Part shown: in pieces, positions 17,996 through 25,443 of the stretch
How the letters are laid out: each line of letters opens with the position of its first letter
Position numbering within the stretch: position 1 is the first letter of the stretch
Assembly: GCF_000012945.1 (NCBI RefSeq)
Contig: NC_007511.1
Coordinates: 496,001-560,000, forward strand
Reading direction: 5' to 3'
DNA: 64,000 bases
Source: Burkholderia lata
Lineage (GTDB): Bacteria; Pseudomonadota; Gammaproteobacteria; Burkholderiales; Burkholderiaceae
Notes under the pieces: generated by a model
Seen by the model: the letters and a program-made list of their open reading frames with translations, nothing else
What the model was told of the DNA's origin: nothing
Databases searched by the model: none
Program-made: the position numbers and the translations under genes

Positions 17996-18943
17996 ATGAA
18001 GCGCCTATTGATCGCAGCGGTGTGCGGGATCGGGATAACCGCGCCGATGTCGGCCGTGTATGCGGCCGACCCGCCCGTGTGCAAGAACGTGCGCTTCGCG
18101 GACGTCGGCTGGTCCGACATCGCGGCGACCACGGGCCTCGCGTCGACGATGCTGCAGGGCCTCGGCTACAGCCCGACGAAGACGATCGCCTCGGTGCCGA
18201 TCACGTTCGCCGGCATCAAGAGCAAGCAGATCGACGTGTTCCTCGGCTACTGGTCGCCGACGATGGACCCGATCATCCAGCCGTTCACGAAGGCCGGCCA
18301 GATCAAGGTGCTTTCGACGCCGAACCTGACCGGCGCGAAATACACGCTCGCGGTGCCCGACTACGTGTACCAGGGTGGCCTGAAGTCGTTCGCGGATATT
18401 CAGAAGTACGCGGACAAGCTGAACGGCAAGATCTACGGGATCGAACCGGGCAACGACGGCAACCTGCTGATCAAGAAGATGATCGACGGTAACCAGTTCG
18501 GCCTCGGCAAGTTCAAGATGGTCGAGTCGAGCGAGGCCGGGATGCTGGTCGAGGTGAATCGCGCGATCCGCGACAAGCAGTGGATCGTGTTCCTTGGCTG
18601 GGAACCGCATCCGATGAACGTGCAGATGAAGATCGACTACCTGACCGGCGGCGACGACGTGTTCGGCCCGAACTACGGCGAAGCGAAGGTGCTGACGGCG
18701 ACGCCGCCCGACTACGCGCAGCGCTGCCCGAACGTCGCGAAGTTCGTGTCGAACCTGCAGTTCACGACGTCGATCGAGAACCACGTGATGATGCCGATCA
18801 TGAACAAGGAAGATCCGAACAAGGCGGCGGCCGAGTGGCTGAAGGCGAACCCGCAGGCGCTCGACAAGTGGCTCGCGGGCGTCACGACGCTCGACGGCAA
18901 GCCGGGCCTGCCGGCGGTGAAGGCTTATCTCGGCGTGCATTGA
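17996..18943 (+). CDS. Choline/betaine ABC transporter substrate-binding protein
   Basis: 315 residues with a clear signal peptide (MKRLLIAAVCGIGITAPMSAVYA). The mature part is a type II periplasmic binding protein of the ProX/ChoX kind. VRFADVGWSDIAATTGLAS at the mature N-terminus and FLGYWSPTMDP supply aromatic residues of the quaternary-ammonium cage, and IVFLGWEPHPMN adds another. A choline preference is suggested by similarity to ChoX/CbcX but cannot be proved by eye. GAGGAGAAGC precedes the ATG. It belongs functionally to proV-proW despite the regulator in between; a separate promoter is possible. Confidence 0.9.
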   Translation: MKRLLIAAVCGIGITAPMSAVYAADPPVCKNVRFADVGWSDIAATTGLASTMLQGLGYSPTKTIASVPITFAGIKSKQIDVFLGYWSPTMDPIIQPFTKAGQIKVLSTPNLTGAKYTLAVPDYVYQGGLKSFADIQKYADKLNGKIYGIEPGNDGNLLIKKMIDGNQFGLGKFKMVESSEAGMLVEVNRAIRDKQWIVFLGWEPHPMNVQMKIDYLTGGDDVFGPNYGEAKVLTATPPDYAQRCPNVAKFVSNLQFTTSIENHVMMPIMNKEDPNKAAAEWLKANPQALDKWLAGVTTLDGKPGLPAVKAYLGVH

Positions 18944-18990
18944 ACGACGTGATTGAGCGATCGTCAGGTCCGCAATCGGCTTGACGGACT

Positions 18991-19038
18991 GGCGCCCCCT
19001 TCATCTCGGGAAGGTCCCGGGATGCGGGGGGCGTCGGC
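18991..19038. terminator. Imperfect long hairpin between convergent genes
   Basis: About 20-base arms (GCGCCCCCTTCATCTCGGGA against TCCCGGGATGCGGGGGGCGT) fold with few mismatches around AGGT. It lies after the choline-binding protein gene and before the end of the leftward TPR gene. There is no T-run. Confidence 0.5.
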
Positions 19039-19071
19039 GTGCTGGTCCGGCCTGTTCAGGTCGGATTGTTC

Positions 19072-19120
19072 GCATCGGGCATCAAGCATCAGGCATCAGG
19101 CATCAGGCATCAGGCAACGG
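19072..19120. repeat. Heptanucleotide tandem repeat (GCATCAG)n
   Basis: Seven consecutive 7-base units: four perfect GCATCAG copies at 19086-19113, flanked by degenerate GCATCGG, GCATCAA and GCAACGG. The TGA stop of the leftward TPR gene (19110-19112) falls inside the array, so copy-number change would alter only the 3' end of that gene. Confidence 0.85.
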
Positions 19121-20528
19121 CATGCATGAGCCACGCCTGGATGCTTCGAACCACGTCGCTCCAGTCACCTTCCCGGGTTTGCCGCAAAGCGGTCGCCTGC
19201 CTGATCCACGGGCTCGTCGTTCCCTCGACTCCCCAACGCCAATCGCCACAGGTGTGGGTCGGTACACACGTCCGCATGCCCATCATGGCCGCCAGATTGG
19301 CGACGCCTGAATCCACCGCGACCACGGCGTCCAGTTGAGCCATGCATGCCGCCGTGTCGCCAAAATCCCGAATCACCGGCTGGTAGTGACTGACATTGCT
19401 GGCCGGCGTGCCTGCCAGCGCCACGGCAGCGGGATGATGCAGATTCACGAAATGCAGGCATTCCGCCATGGAAGGGTGCTCCACGATCTCGTTGATCGCA
19501 TCGAGCGGCAGGCTGCGGCGGCTGGCCCAGCACCTGACGATGGCGCCCTTTTCGGGCCAGTGTCGTTGAACGCAATCCCAAAACAGTCCGATCAGCTTCT
19601 TCCCCGGATGCTTGTCGCGCAGTTGCGCGGCCCATTCGGCCGCGATTCGCTGCTTTTGCGGCGGCACCCGGATATAGGGCGCGAACCATTGTTCCGGCAC
19701 GCGCGTCTGCCGGGCTTTCAGCATGGGCAAATGGAGCAGTGTTGCATGCAGGTCCGGCGCGAACCCGTCTGCCAATGATTGCAGTTCACGGGGCAATGGC
19801 GCATGAAACTGCAGCGGATTGGGTGCGGCGACGACCTCGCAATGCGGCAGTGACGCCTGCATGAGCGCATGGTTCTGCGGATGGCAGGTGAGCATGACGT
19901 GCGCGCCTGCCGCCAGCCAATCGGGCACGCAGGCTGCCAGGAGAAAGTTGTCGCCGAATCCGTGTTCGTGCGTGATCAGGACACGCTTGCCGCGCACATC
20001 CGATTCACCGTCCCATGCCGGGATGTCGATCGGGCGGTAATTGGCGGACAGGCGCGGAACGTCATCGCGCATGCGCCAATAGGCGAAGCCGCGCGGATCG
20101 CCGGCCTTGAGCATCGCCTCGCCCATCGCGAACCCGATCGATGCGGTCATTTCGGCATGGCCTGATTCGGCCATCCGAAAGGCTTCGTCGAGCAACCGGA
20201 TGGCCTGTGGGAGATCGCCGGCCATCATCAGGCTCATGCCCAGTCGCAAGCGGTAGAGTTCGGGGCGGTTGTGCCGCGACGGATCACGTCGCCATGTATC
20301 GGCGGCTTCGACATACCGGCCCAGCAGGTAGAGCGCATCGGCACGTCGCGCAATGAACACGGCGTCGTGCGGATCGAGCGCCAGCGCGCGGTCGGCCCAG
20401 GGAAGCATGTCCTCCTCGCGCCGGAGGGCGGTCAGCAGGTCGCAGATGCGATGCAGCAGCGCGGGATCATGCGAAGCGCCTGCGTATTGCGTCTGCGCGA
20501 CATGCAATTGCTGTTCGAGGTCGACCAT
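19110..20528 (-). CDS. TPR protein with GT-B glycosyltransferase-like domain
   Basis: 472 residues. The N-terminal 150 or so residues form tetratricopeptide helices (AD-RAL-ALDPHDAVFIARRADALYLLGRYVEAAD). The rest resembles the GT9/GT41-like domain found fused to TPRs: GKRVLITHEHGFGDNFLLAACVP opens a Rossmann unit. VVAVDSGVANLAAMMG, WRWG and SPWI followed by LRQ match the usual VDTAVAHLAGA...WRW...SPWYP...RQ block, with Asn replacing the normal His. There is no signal peptide. It is the third gene of the peptide cassette, 141 bases after the M29-like gene, and might glycosylate or bind the peptide. A GGAG sits ten bases before the ATG. Confidence 0.7.
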   Translation of the reverse strand: MVDLEQQLHVAQTQYAGASHDPALLHRICDLLTALRREEDMLPWADRALALDPHDAVFIARRADALYLLGRYVEAADTWRRDPSRHNRPELYRLRLGMSLMMAGDLPQAIRLLDEAFRMAESGHAEMTASIGFAMGEAMLKAGDPRGFAYWRMRDDVPRLSANYRPIDIPAWDGESDVRGKRVLITHEHGFGDNFLLAACVPDWLAAGAHVMLTCHPQNHALMQASLPHCEVVAAPNPLQFHAPLPRELQSLADGFAPDLHATLLHLPMLKARQTRVPEQWFAPYIRVPPQKQRIAAEWAAQLRDKHPGKKLIGLFWDCVQRHWPEKGAIVRCWASRRSLPLDAINEIVEHPSMAECLHFVNLHHPAAVALAGTPASNVSHYQPVIRDFGDTAACMAQLDAVVAVDSGVANLAAMMGMRTCVPTHTCGDWRWGVEGTTSPWIRQATALRQTREGDWSDVVRSIQAWLMHAVA

Positions 20529-20617
20529 GACGATTCGGCTCCGGTGTGCGCGGCCACCGTGCGGGACAGGCGTAACGTGAACCTGCGCGGGCAGGATGCC
20601 GAGGGTGGAAATCGCGA

Positions 20618-20650
20618 GGCCGGCACCTTGTCGGTGCTTCGATGCCGGCC
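20618..20650 (-). promoter_or_regulatory. Inverted repeat between the M29-like and TPR genes
   Basis: GGCCGGCA (20618-20625) pairs with TGCCGGCC (20643-20650). A competing inner hairpin GCACC/GGTGC spans 20623-20637. The two folds exclude each other. No T-run. Confidence 0.35.
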
Positions 20651-20669
20651 GTGTCGTCGAAGGCGCTCG

Positions 20670-21626
20670 CTAGACGTGGAACGAGCCGTCGAAGATGACC
20701 GTGTCGTCGAACCGAATCGTTCCGGACGAAAACACTAGGTCCAGATGATGGCTGCCACGTTCACCGCCACCGAGGCCGAGGTGCAGCCCGGGGTGGCGTT
20801 CTTCGAAACTCGCATTGCGTCCATGCAGCCGGACGTTCAGGTTCGTACCAATCCCGAACTCTTCGACAATCCGGTTTCCCGCACATTTATCCAGATATAA
20901 CTTGAGGTCGTCCTCGAGCTGTCGATTGGCCGATTCGACGCTGGTCACCTGGCCCCGATCGATCCAGATGTGCAATATCGGGTCGATGACGCCGTACTTG
21001 ATGGCGAAGGGCACCGTGCTCAGGAAGGTGCCGCCGAATACGACGTTGCCGGTCAGGTCGGGTACCCGGGTCGCCACTTCGCCTGGCATCAAATCGTAGT
21101 GGTTGCGGCCATCCAGGCTTTTCCAGGTCTGATCCAGCGTTCCGTGCAGCGAGCCGCCCAAACCGTCGTGAAATTGCACGCGCCGGGCGCGTTGCGCTGC
21201 CGCAATGATGCGTTCGTTGCGCACGGCAATGTCGTCGATGCTCTCGGAAAAGGCCTCTTTGAAGAACTCGCCATACTCGCGGAGCAATACCGACTTCTTC
21301 CAGTGCTCGGCCATTTTTGGCTTGAGGGGCGGGATGAATGACGGCCCGTGCGGATTGATGTCGGAACGTATCGACGAGTCGTACATGAAGATGAACATGT
21401 CACATCGGTCGATTTCCCTGATGACCTGTTCGTGATCTTCCGTGTCGAGCTCGACGTAGGTGAATGAATATTCCAGTTTTTCAGGGCAATGCCGAATGAT
21501 TGATTGCGCGGTATTTTTCTGGCTTTTGTCCGAGCCGACCAGGATATTGGCGCCGGGCGCGCTTTTCTGCATCATGGCTGGATGTCCGCGGACGCACGAA
21601 AAGAAATTTTCGACACTTTTTTCCAT
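20670..21626 (-). CDS. M29 aminopeptidase T / NicX-like metalloenzyme of the peptide cassette
   Basis: 318 residues, no signal peptide. The C-terminal half follows the M29 aminopeptidase/2,5-dihydroxypyridine dioxygenase (NicX) pattern: MPGEV with E183, GNVVFGGTF, VEEFGIGTN with E255/E256, GLHLGLG with H282, and SHHLD with H294 and D296, ending IFDGSFHV. All five metal-ligand positions of M29 enzymes therefore seem kept. The N-terminal half is diverged. GGAGAG lies five bases before the ATG; a TTG 33 bases upstream is less likely. It is directly downstream of the 42-residue peptide gene and its terminator. Possible roles are leader removal, C-terminal trimming or metal-dependent oxidation of the peptide; none is proved. 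GC content looks lower than in neighbouring genes. Confidence 0.72.
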   Translation of the reverse strand: MEKSVENFFSCVRGHPAMMQKSAPGANILVGSDKSQKNTAQSIIRHCPEKLEYSFTYVELDTEDHEQVIREIDRCDMFIFMYDSSIRSDINPHGPSFIPPLKPKMAEHWKKSVLLREYGEFFKEAFSESIDDIAVRNERIIAAAQRARRVQFHDGLGGSLHGTLDQTWKSLDGRNHYDLMPGEVATRVPDLTGNVVFGGTFLSTVPFAIKYGVIDPILHIWIDRGQVTSVESANRQLEDDLKLYLDKCAGNRIVEEFGIGTNLNVRLHGRNASFEERHPGLHLGLGGGERGSHHLDLVFSSGTIRFDDTVIFDGSFHV

Positions 21627-21657
21627 CACACTCTCCGGGATATCCAGGTTCTGGATC

Positions 21658-21688
21658 AAAAAAATGGCGGATCAGTGCGATCCGCCAT
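21658..21688 (-). terminator. Rho-independent terminator/attenuator after the peptide gene
   Basis: ATGGCGGATC (21664-21673) and GATCCGCCAT (21679-21688) form a perfect 10-bp stem with a 5-base loop. In the leftward transcript it is followed by seven T residues (21664-21658). It lies between the peptide stop and the enzyme start, a layout that gives excess peptide message with partial read-through. Confidence 0.88.
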
Positions 21689-21706
21689 CATCCGATGGCT
21701 GACCGC

Positions 21707-21835
21707 TTATGCCCACAGAGCGGTTGCGAATGGAATGACTGCGCTGTCTTTCATCATCTCGACCCAATCTTCATGCTGATCTTCCTGCATCCATTCGATC
21801 AGCGGGAGATCTTGCTTTTCTTGATTTTCGTTCAT
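21707..21835 (-). CDS. 42-residue peptide, candidate RiPP precursor
   Basis: A short gene with AAGGA seven bases before its ATG. The peptide opens MNENQEKQDLPLIEW and has an acidic leader-like first 30 residues (Asp/Glu-rich, ending near VEMMKD). It finishes with a small hydrophobic block, SAVIPFATALWA. Trp is at 15, 24 and 41; there is no Cys. There is no Gly-Gly motif and no signal peptide. A strong terminator follows at once, then the metalloenzyme and TPR/GT genes on the same strand. Length, charge split and gene order are those of a RiPP precursor; the core is most likely within residues 31-42. I do not recognise the family. Function and modification are inference. Confidence 0.7.
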   Translation of the reverse strand: MNENQEKQDLPLIEWMQEDQHEDWVEMMKDSAVIPFATALWA

Positions 21836-22173
21836 GATGATTTCCTTGTTGAGGAATTGAACTGCGAACATCGCAAATCGCCCTCTAAACTTCCGGGGCG
21901 GATTTAGCGATTGAGTCGGCGCGTGTGGTTGCGCTGATTATATGGGGTGGGTGCGGGTGATTATCTTGTGTTAATCGTCAACCTACATTAGCAGTTGAAT
22001 TTGCGGAGCGGCAATGTAACGTAAACCCTATGGCTGTTTTAACTTTGTGAATATATGGGGTGGCGTAAGTCGAGTGTGGGAATTATAAAATTCGAGTGAA
22101 GTTTAAAATAGAAACAAACACGTCGATTGATGCCATTCTCGACTATCCGATATTGCGGGGCGGCCTGCCCGGC
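21836..22173 (-). promoter_or_regulatory. AT-rich upstream region of the peptide cassette
   Basis: 338 bases between the PACE gene end and the peptide start, markedly AT-rich (for example 22081-22120). On the leftward strand a TATAAT hexamer lies at 21942-21937, about 100 bases before the ATG. No well-spaced -35 could be fixed. No other gene is supported here. Confidence 0.5.
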
Positions 22174-22599
22174 TCATTGCCCTTTCGTCGCCGCCGGCAC
22201 GTCGAACACGCGATCGAACGCCCACTGGAATACGAACGCGTAACAGAAGAAGAACGCGAACAGCCCGATGTCGACGACGAACGCGTCGAGCCACGAGATG
22301 TCGAGCCACCACGCCACGACGGGCACCAGGATGAAGATCAGCCCGCCTTCGAATCCGGTCGCGTGCAGGATCCGCCGCCCGAGCGTGCGTGCCGGCTGGC
22401 GGCGCGACGCTTCCCAGCGTTCGAACAGCGCGTTGAAGATCATGTTCCACAGCAGCGCGATCGCCGACATCGTCGCCGACAGCGCGCCCGAATAGACGAG
22501 GTTCTGCTTGAAGATCGCCGCGATCACGGGCGAGATGCAGGAAATCGCGATCGCTTCGTAGAGCACCGCCTGCGTGATCCTGCGCGGTAGGCCTTGCAC
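22174..22599 (-). CDS. PACE-family (AceI-like) efflux transporter
   Basis: 141 residues with a GTG start preceded by GGAGA. It has four membrane helices in two tandem hairpins, the bacterial transmembrane pair layout. The first repeat has ITQAVLYEAIAI and NMIFNALFERWE; the second has ILHATGFEGGLIFILVPVVAWW and AFVVDIGLFAFFFCYAFVFQWAFD. The paired Glu, Asn and Asp residues inside helices are those conserved in chlorhexidine/polyamine exporters. It should export cationic biocides or short diamines by proton antiport. The LysR regulator starts 147 bases away on the other strand, the same arrangement as AceI/AceR. Confidence 0.9.
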   Translation of the reverse strand: MQGLPRRITQAVLYEAIAISCISPVIAAIFKQNLVYSGALSATMSAIALLWNMIFNALFERWEASRRQPARTLGRRILHATGFEGGLIFILVPVVAWWLDISWLDAFVVDIGLFAFFFCYAFVFQWAFDRVFDVPAATKGQ

Positions 22600-22703
22600 G
22601 TTGTTTCTCCGGTTGGACGCCACGCGCCGCGGCACCGTGCCGCGACGTCCCGCAAGGCTATCCGCGTTGCGTGCCCGCTTCAATTCACCTAATCTCACCC
22701 CGA

Positions 22704-22713
22704 TTCAATTGAA
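22704..22713. promoter_or_regulatory. TTCAATTGAA palindrome between PACE and LysR genes
   Basis: A perfect 10-base palindrome in the divergent gap, within the longer ATTCAATTGAATTC sequence and just before the LysR start. It fits a T-N11-A LysR-type site controlling both genes. Confidence 0.4.
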
Positions 22714-22746
22714 TTCAACCCGGCCCGATCCGGCCCGCGAGGCCCC

Positions 22747-23676
22747 GTGTTCTCGAAAATTCCCCTGACCGCTTTGCGTGTATTCGAGTCGTCGGCGCGG
22801 CTTGGCGCGTTCAAGGCTGCCGCGGACGAACTGTCCGTGACACCGGCGGCGGTGTCGCACCAGATCAAGTCGCTCGAAAGCCGGCTCGGCGTGCTGCTGT
22901 TCGAGCGCGGGGCGAGTGGCGTGCGGCTCACGGACGAAGGCGAACGCCTGTTTCGCGCGAGTCACGATGCCCTGCTCGCATTGAGCCGCGGGCTCGATGC
23001 GGTGCGGCCCGAAGCGACCGGCGAGCGCACGCTCGTGCTGACCACCACACCCGCATTCGCCGCGATGTGGCTGATTCCGCGCCTCGGCCGGTTTCGTCGC
23101 ATCGATCCGCAACTGCACATCAAGGTCGAAACCGGCAACGCGCTCGCGGATCTCGAACGCGATGCGCGGATCGATCTCGCGATTCGCGCGACGTCGCGCA
23201 CGTTTCCGGCGCTGCACGAGATTGCGCTGATCGACGAGTATTTCGGCGCGTATGCGGCCGCCGGATTCGATGCGCATCGCGCGGATGAGCCGCTCGACCT
23301 GATCGAGACCGTGTGGGATACGCCGCTGCCGGTGTCGGTCGACTGGGCGTCGTGGTGTCGCGCGGCCGGCCGCGAAGCGTGGCTCGAGCGCGCGGTGTTT
23401 CGTCATTACGATGACGAGCATTACGCGTTGCAGGCGGTGCTGCACGGGCAGGGTGTCGCGCTGCTCAGCTCGGTGCTGGCTGCCGAGCATGTCGCGCACG
23501 GGGCGTTGACGCCGATCGAGCCGTCGGTGCGGATCGAGGGCGCGCGTTTCGTCGCGCTGTGCCGGCCGGGGAGGGAGCGCGAGCCGTGGGTCAGGTCGTT
23601 TCTCGACTGGATTGAGGCGGAGATTGCGCAGACGCGGGAGGCGGTGGGGCGGATGGGGGCGGGCGTTGAGCGGTAA
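22747..23676 (+). CDS. LysR-family transcriptional regulator (GcvA-like)
   Basis: 309 residues. The N-terminal winged helix (about 6-64) reads LTALRVFESSARLGAFKAAADELSVTPAAVSHQIKSLE, close to GcvA-type regulators. It is followed by the linker helix and a substrate-binding-like effector domain (about 92-295). The divergent PACE exporter gene is the likely target; AceR of Acinetobacter is a LysR regulator in the same position. The inducer may be a polyamine or cationic biocide, by analogy. It converges with the beta-propeller gene. Confidence 0.9.
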   Translation: MFSKIPLTALRVFESSARLGAFKAAADELSVTPAAVSHQIKSLESRLGVLLFERGASGVRLTDEGERLFRASHDALLALSRGLDAVRPEATGERTLVLTTTPAFAAMWLIPRLGRFRRIDPQLHIKVETGNALADLERDARIDLAIRATSRTFPALHEIALIDEYFGAYAAAGFDAHRADEPLDLIETVWDTPLPVSVDWASWCRAAGREAWLERAVFRHYDDEHYALQAVLHGQGVALLSSVLAAEHVAHGALTPIEPSVRIEGARFVALCRPGREREPWVRSFLDWIEAEIAQTREAVGRMGAGVER

Positions 23677-23713
23677 AGCGGGCCATGCGCGCGGTGCGCG
23701 AACCAGCCCGCTT
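23676..23713. terminator. Inverted repeat between convergent genes
   Basis: AAGCGGGC (23676-23683) and GCCCGCTT (23706-23713) flank a GC-rich 22-base loop between the LysR stop and the end of the propeller gene. A possible bidirectional terminator without a long T-run. Confidence 0.4.
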
Positions 23714-23721
23714 GCACACCA

Positions 23722-24870
23722 TCACCCGAACCGAACACAGTAAACCGGCGGCAAATGCGCAGACACCAACTGCCAGTGTTCCCCCCCATCGTCGGACGTC
23801 CATAACCCACCGGTCGTCGACGCCATCGCGAGACGTGTGCCCGAATCGTCCACCGCGAGCCCGTGCCGATACACGAGGTCGTACGCCGGTGCACTCGGCA
23901 ACCCGTTCGTGAATTGCTCGAAACGGCGCCCGCCGTCGCGCGTGCGCGTGACGACGAACCTGCCGCCCACCGGAATCCGGCACGCGTCCTTCACGGCCGG
24001 CACGAACCACGCGGTGTCCGGTTCGTGCGGGTGCACGGCCACCGCGAACCCAAAGCTCGAAGGTTGCGCCTCGATCCGCCGCCAGTGTTCGGCGCCGTCG
24101 GTCGAGCGGAAGATCGCGCAGTGATGCTGCGTCCACAGCACGTCCGGGTTGGCCGCACACTGCACGACGCGGTGCGGATCCTGCATGTTTGGTTCGCCGC
24201 GCCGCTCGGGCGGCATGTAGTCGGCTTCCATGCCGTCGGCGGTCACTCGCCATGTCGCGCCGCCGTCGGCCGTCTGCCAGACGCCGCCGCACGAGATGCC
24301 GATCGTCACGTGCCGGCTGTCGCGCGGATCGACCATCACCGAATGGATGCCCGGCGCGTCGTATCCGCCGCCGCCCCATTCGGCGCGCTCCGGGCGATCC
24401 CACAATGCCCGGTTGAGCACCCACGAACTGCCGCCGTCGTCGGAGCGGAACAGCCCGCCCGGAATCGTGCCGGCCCACAGCACGCCCGGCTCGTCGGCGC
24501 CGCCGGCTTCGAGCGACCAGATCTGCTGGAGCGTCCACGGCGGCTGCGGCGGGCCGGGAGGCGCGTCGTCGTCGTCGCCGGTGCCGGCATTCACGCGGGC
24601 GCTTGAGGGTGAGGCGTCGGCGGGCTGCGGCGGGTAGACGGGCACCGCGCATTCCTCCCAGTCGGTGGCGCCGGCGCGCTGGCGGTGCAGCTTGACGCCG
24701 AAATGGCCGAGGTTCAGCGCGGCATACAGCGTGCCGTCGCGCGGGTCGGCGAGCGCCATGCTGACCGGCTCGCCGGCGAAGTGCGGCTCACCGAGCGTCC
24801 ATCCGCCGTGGCCGTCGGGCTGCAGGACGAACAGGCCCTTGCGGGTGGCGACGAGCAGTCGATCGTTCAT
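23722..24870 (-). CDS. BNR/Asp-box beta-propeller protein (exo-sialidase-like)
   Basis: 382 residues, no signal peptide. Asp-box repeats S-x-D-x-G-x-x-W recur: FRSDDGGSSW, WQTADGGATW, FRSTDGAEHW and WTSDDGGEHW, with a variant TRTRDGGRRF, the layout of sialidase-like or YCF48-like propellers. The catalytic Arg triad and nucleophilic Tyr of true sialidases are not evident, so glycosidase activity is doubtful. It is 67 bases downstream of a MoaD/ThiS-like gene on the same strand. Such pairs occur in other genomes annotated as exo-alpha-sialidase plus MoaD/ThiS. The biochemical role is unknown. Confidence 0.82.
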   Translation of the reverse strand: MNDRLLVATRKGLFVLQPDGHGGWTLGEPHFAGEPVSMALADPRDGTLYAALNLGHFGVKLHRQRAGATDWEECAVPVYPPQPADASPSSARVNAGTGDDDDAPPGPPQPPWTLQQIWSLEAGGADEPGVLWAGTIPGGLFRSDDGGSSWVLNRALWDRPERAEWGGGGYDAPGIHSVMVDPRDSRHVTIGISCGGVWQTADGGATWRVTADGMEADYMPPERRGEPNMQDPHRVVQCAANPDVLWTQHHCAIFRSTDGAEHWRRIEAQPSSFGFAVAVHPHEPDTAWFVPAVKDACRIPVGGRFVVTRTRDGGRRFEQFTNGLPSAPAYDLVYRHGLAVDDSGTRLAMASTTGGLWTSDDGGEHWQLVSAHLPPVYCVRFG

Positions 24871-24937
24871 GTGCGATGTCTCCTGATGGCCCGACCTGAC
24901 GTTTGGGTGCGCGGTCGGTGCTTGTGCATACGTCCCC

Positions 24938-25207
24938 TTATCCGCCCGTCAGCGCCTGCACGACATAGACCCGGCTGGCGTCGCCGAGCACGTCGGACAG
25001 GTGTTGCCGGTCGCGGATCGGATGGCCGTCGATGAATACCGACAGGTGTTTGCGCAGCGCACCCTGGTCGTCGAGGATGTAGCCGCGCAGCCGCGGCTGC
25101 TCGCTGAAAACGGTGTCGAATGCTTCGCCGACCGAGTGGGCGTCGATGTCGCGTTCGGGCGTTTCGATGTGCCGCTGGATCGAGGCGGCGAAGAAGAGGT
25201 GCGCCAT
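24938..25207 (-). CDS. MoaD/ThiS family ubiquitin-like protein
   Basis: 89 residues ending ALTGG, the C-terminal Gly-Gly needed for adenylation and thiocarboxylation or conjugation. The beta-grasp pattern fits: strands at 3-9 and 34-42, and the HLSVFIDG segment near 55. It could act as a sulfur carrier or protein modifier. The other MoaD/ThiS pathway genes (moaE, thiG, an E1-like moeB/thiF) are not beside it. Its only partner on the strand is the beta-propeller protein. The ATG at 25207 follows an AGGAG-like GCAGGAG at some distance. Confidence 0.8.
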   Translation of the reverse strand: MAHLFFAASIQRHIETPERDIDAHSVGEAFDTVFSEQPRLRGYILDDQGALRKHLSVFIDGHPIRDRQHLSDVLGDASRVYVVQALTGG

Positions 25208-25443
25208 GGCGGTGGCTGGCAGGAGCCGCGCGGAGGGGACGGTCTGTAGTTTAGGCGATCCGTCAGGGGCGGAACGCCGGCATCGCGTAGTCGCGGTGCG
25301 CCGGCGTGTCCGATCCGTCCCGGTCGACACGTTCAGGCGAATCGGCAACAATCCTGCCCGAACCGTCGTCGCATGCCGGATTCGGCCGCGATGCCGATCG
25401 ACGGTCGCACGCTCTCCACTTGCCGATGAAGGAAATACTTGCC

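Noticed and set aside
19072..19120. Short direct repeats considered as a CRISPR array
   Set aside because: Units are 7 bases and directly adjacent with no spacers; no cas genes in the window.
21627..21659. TTG start extending the M29-like enzyme by 11 residues
   Set aside because: It would overlap the terminator's T-run, while the ATG at 21626 has GGAGAG at good spacing.
22174..22599. PACE transporter as exporter for the peptide cassette
   Set aside because: It has its own divergent LysR regulator, and PACE proteins export small cations, not peptides.
23722..24870. Calling the propeller a true sialidase
   Set aside because: Asp-boxes are present, but the catalytic Arg triad, Asp and Tyr/Glu pair cannot be found, and there is no signal peptide.
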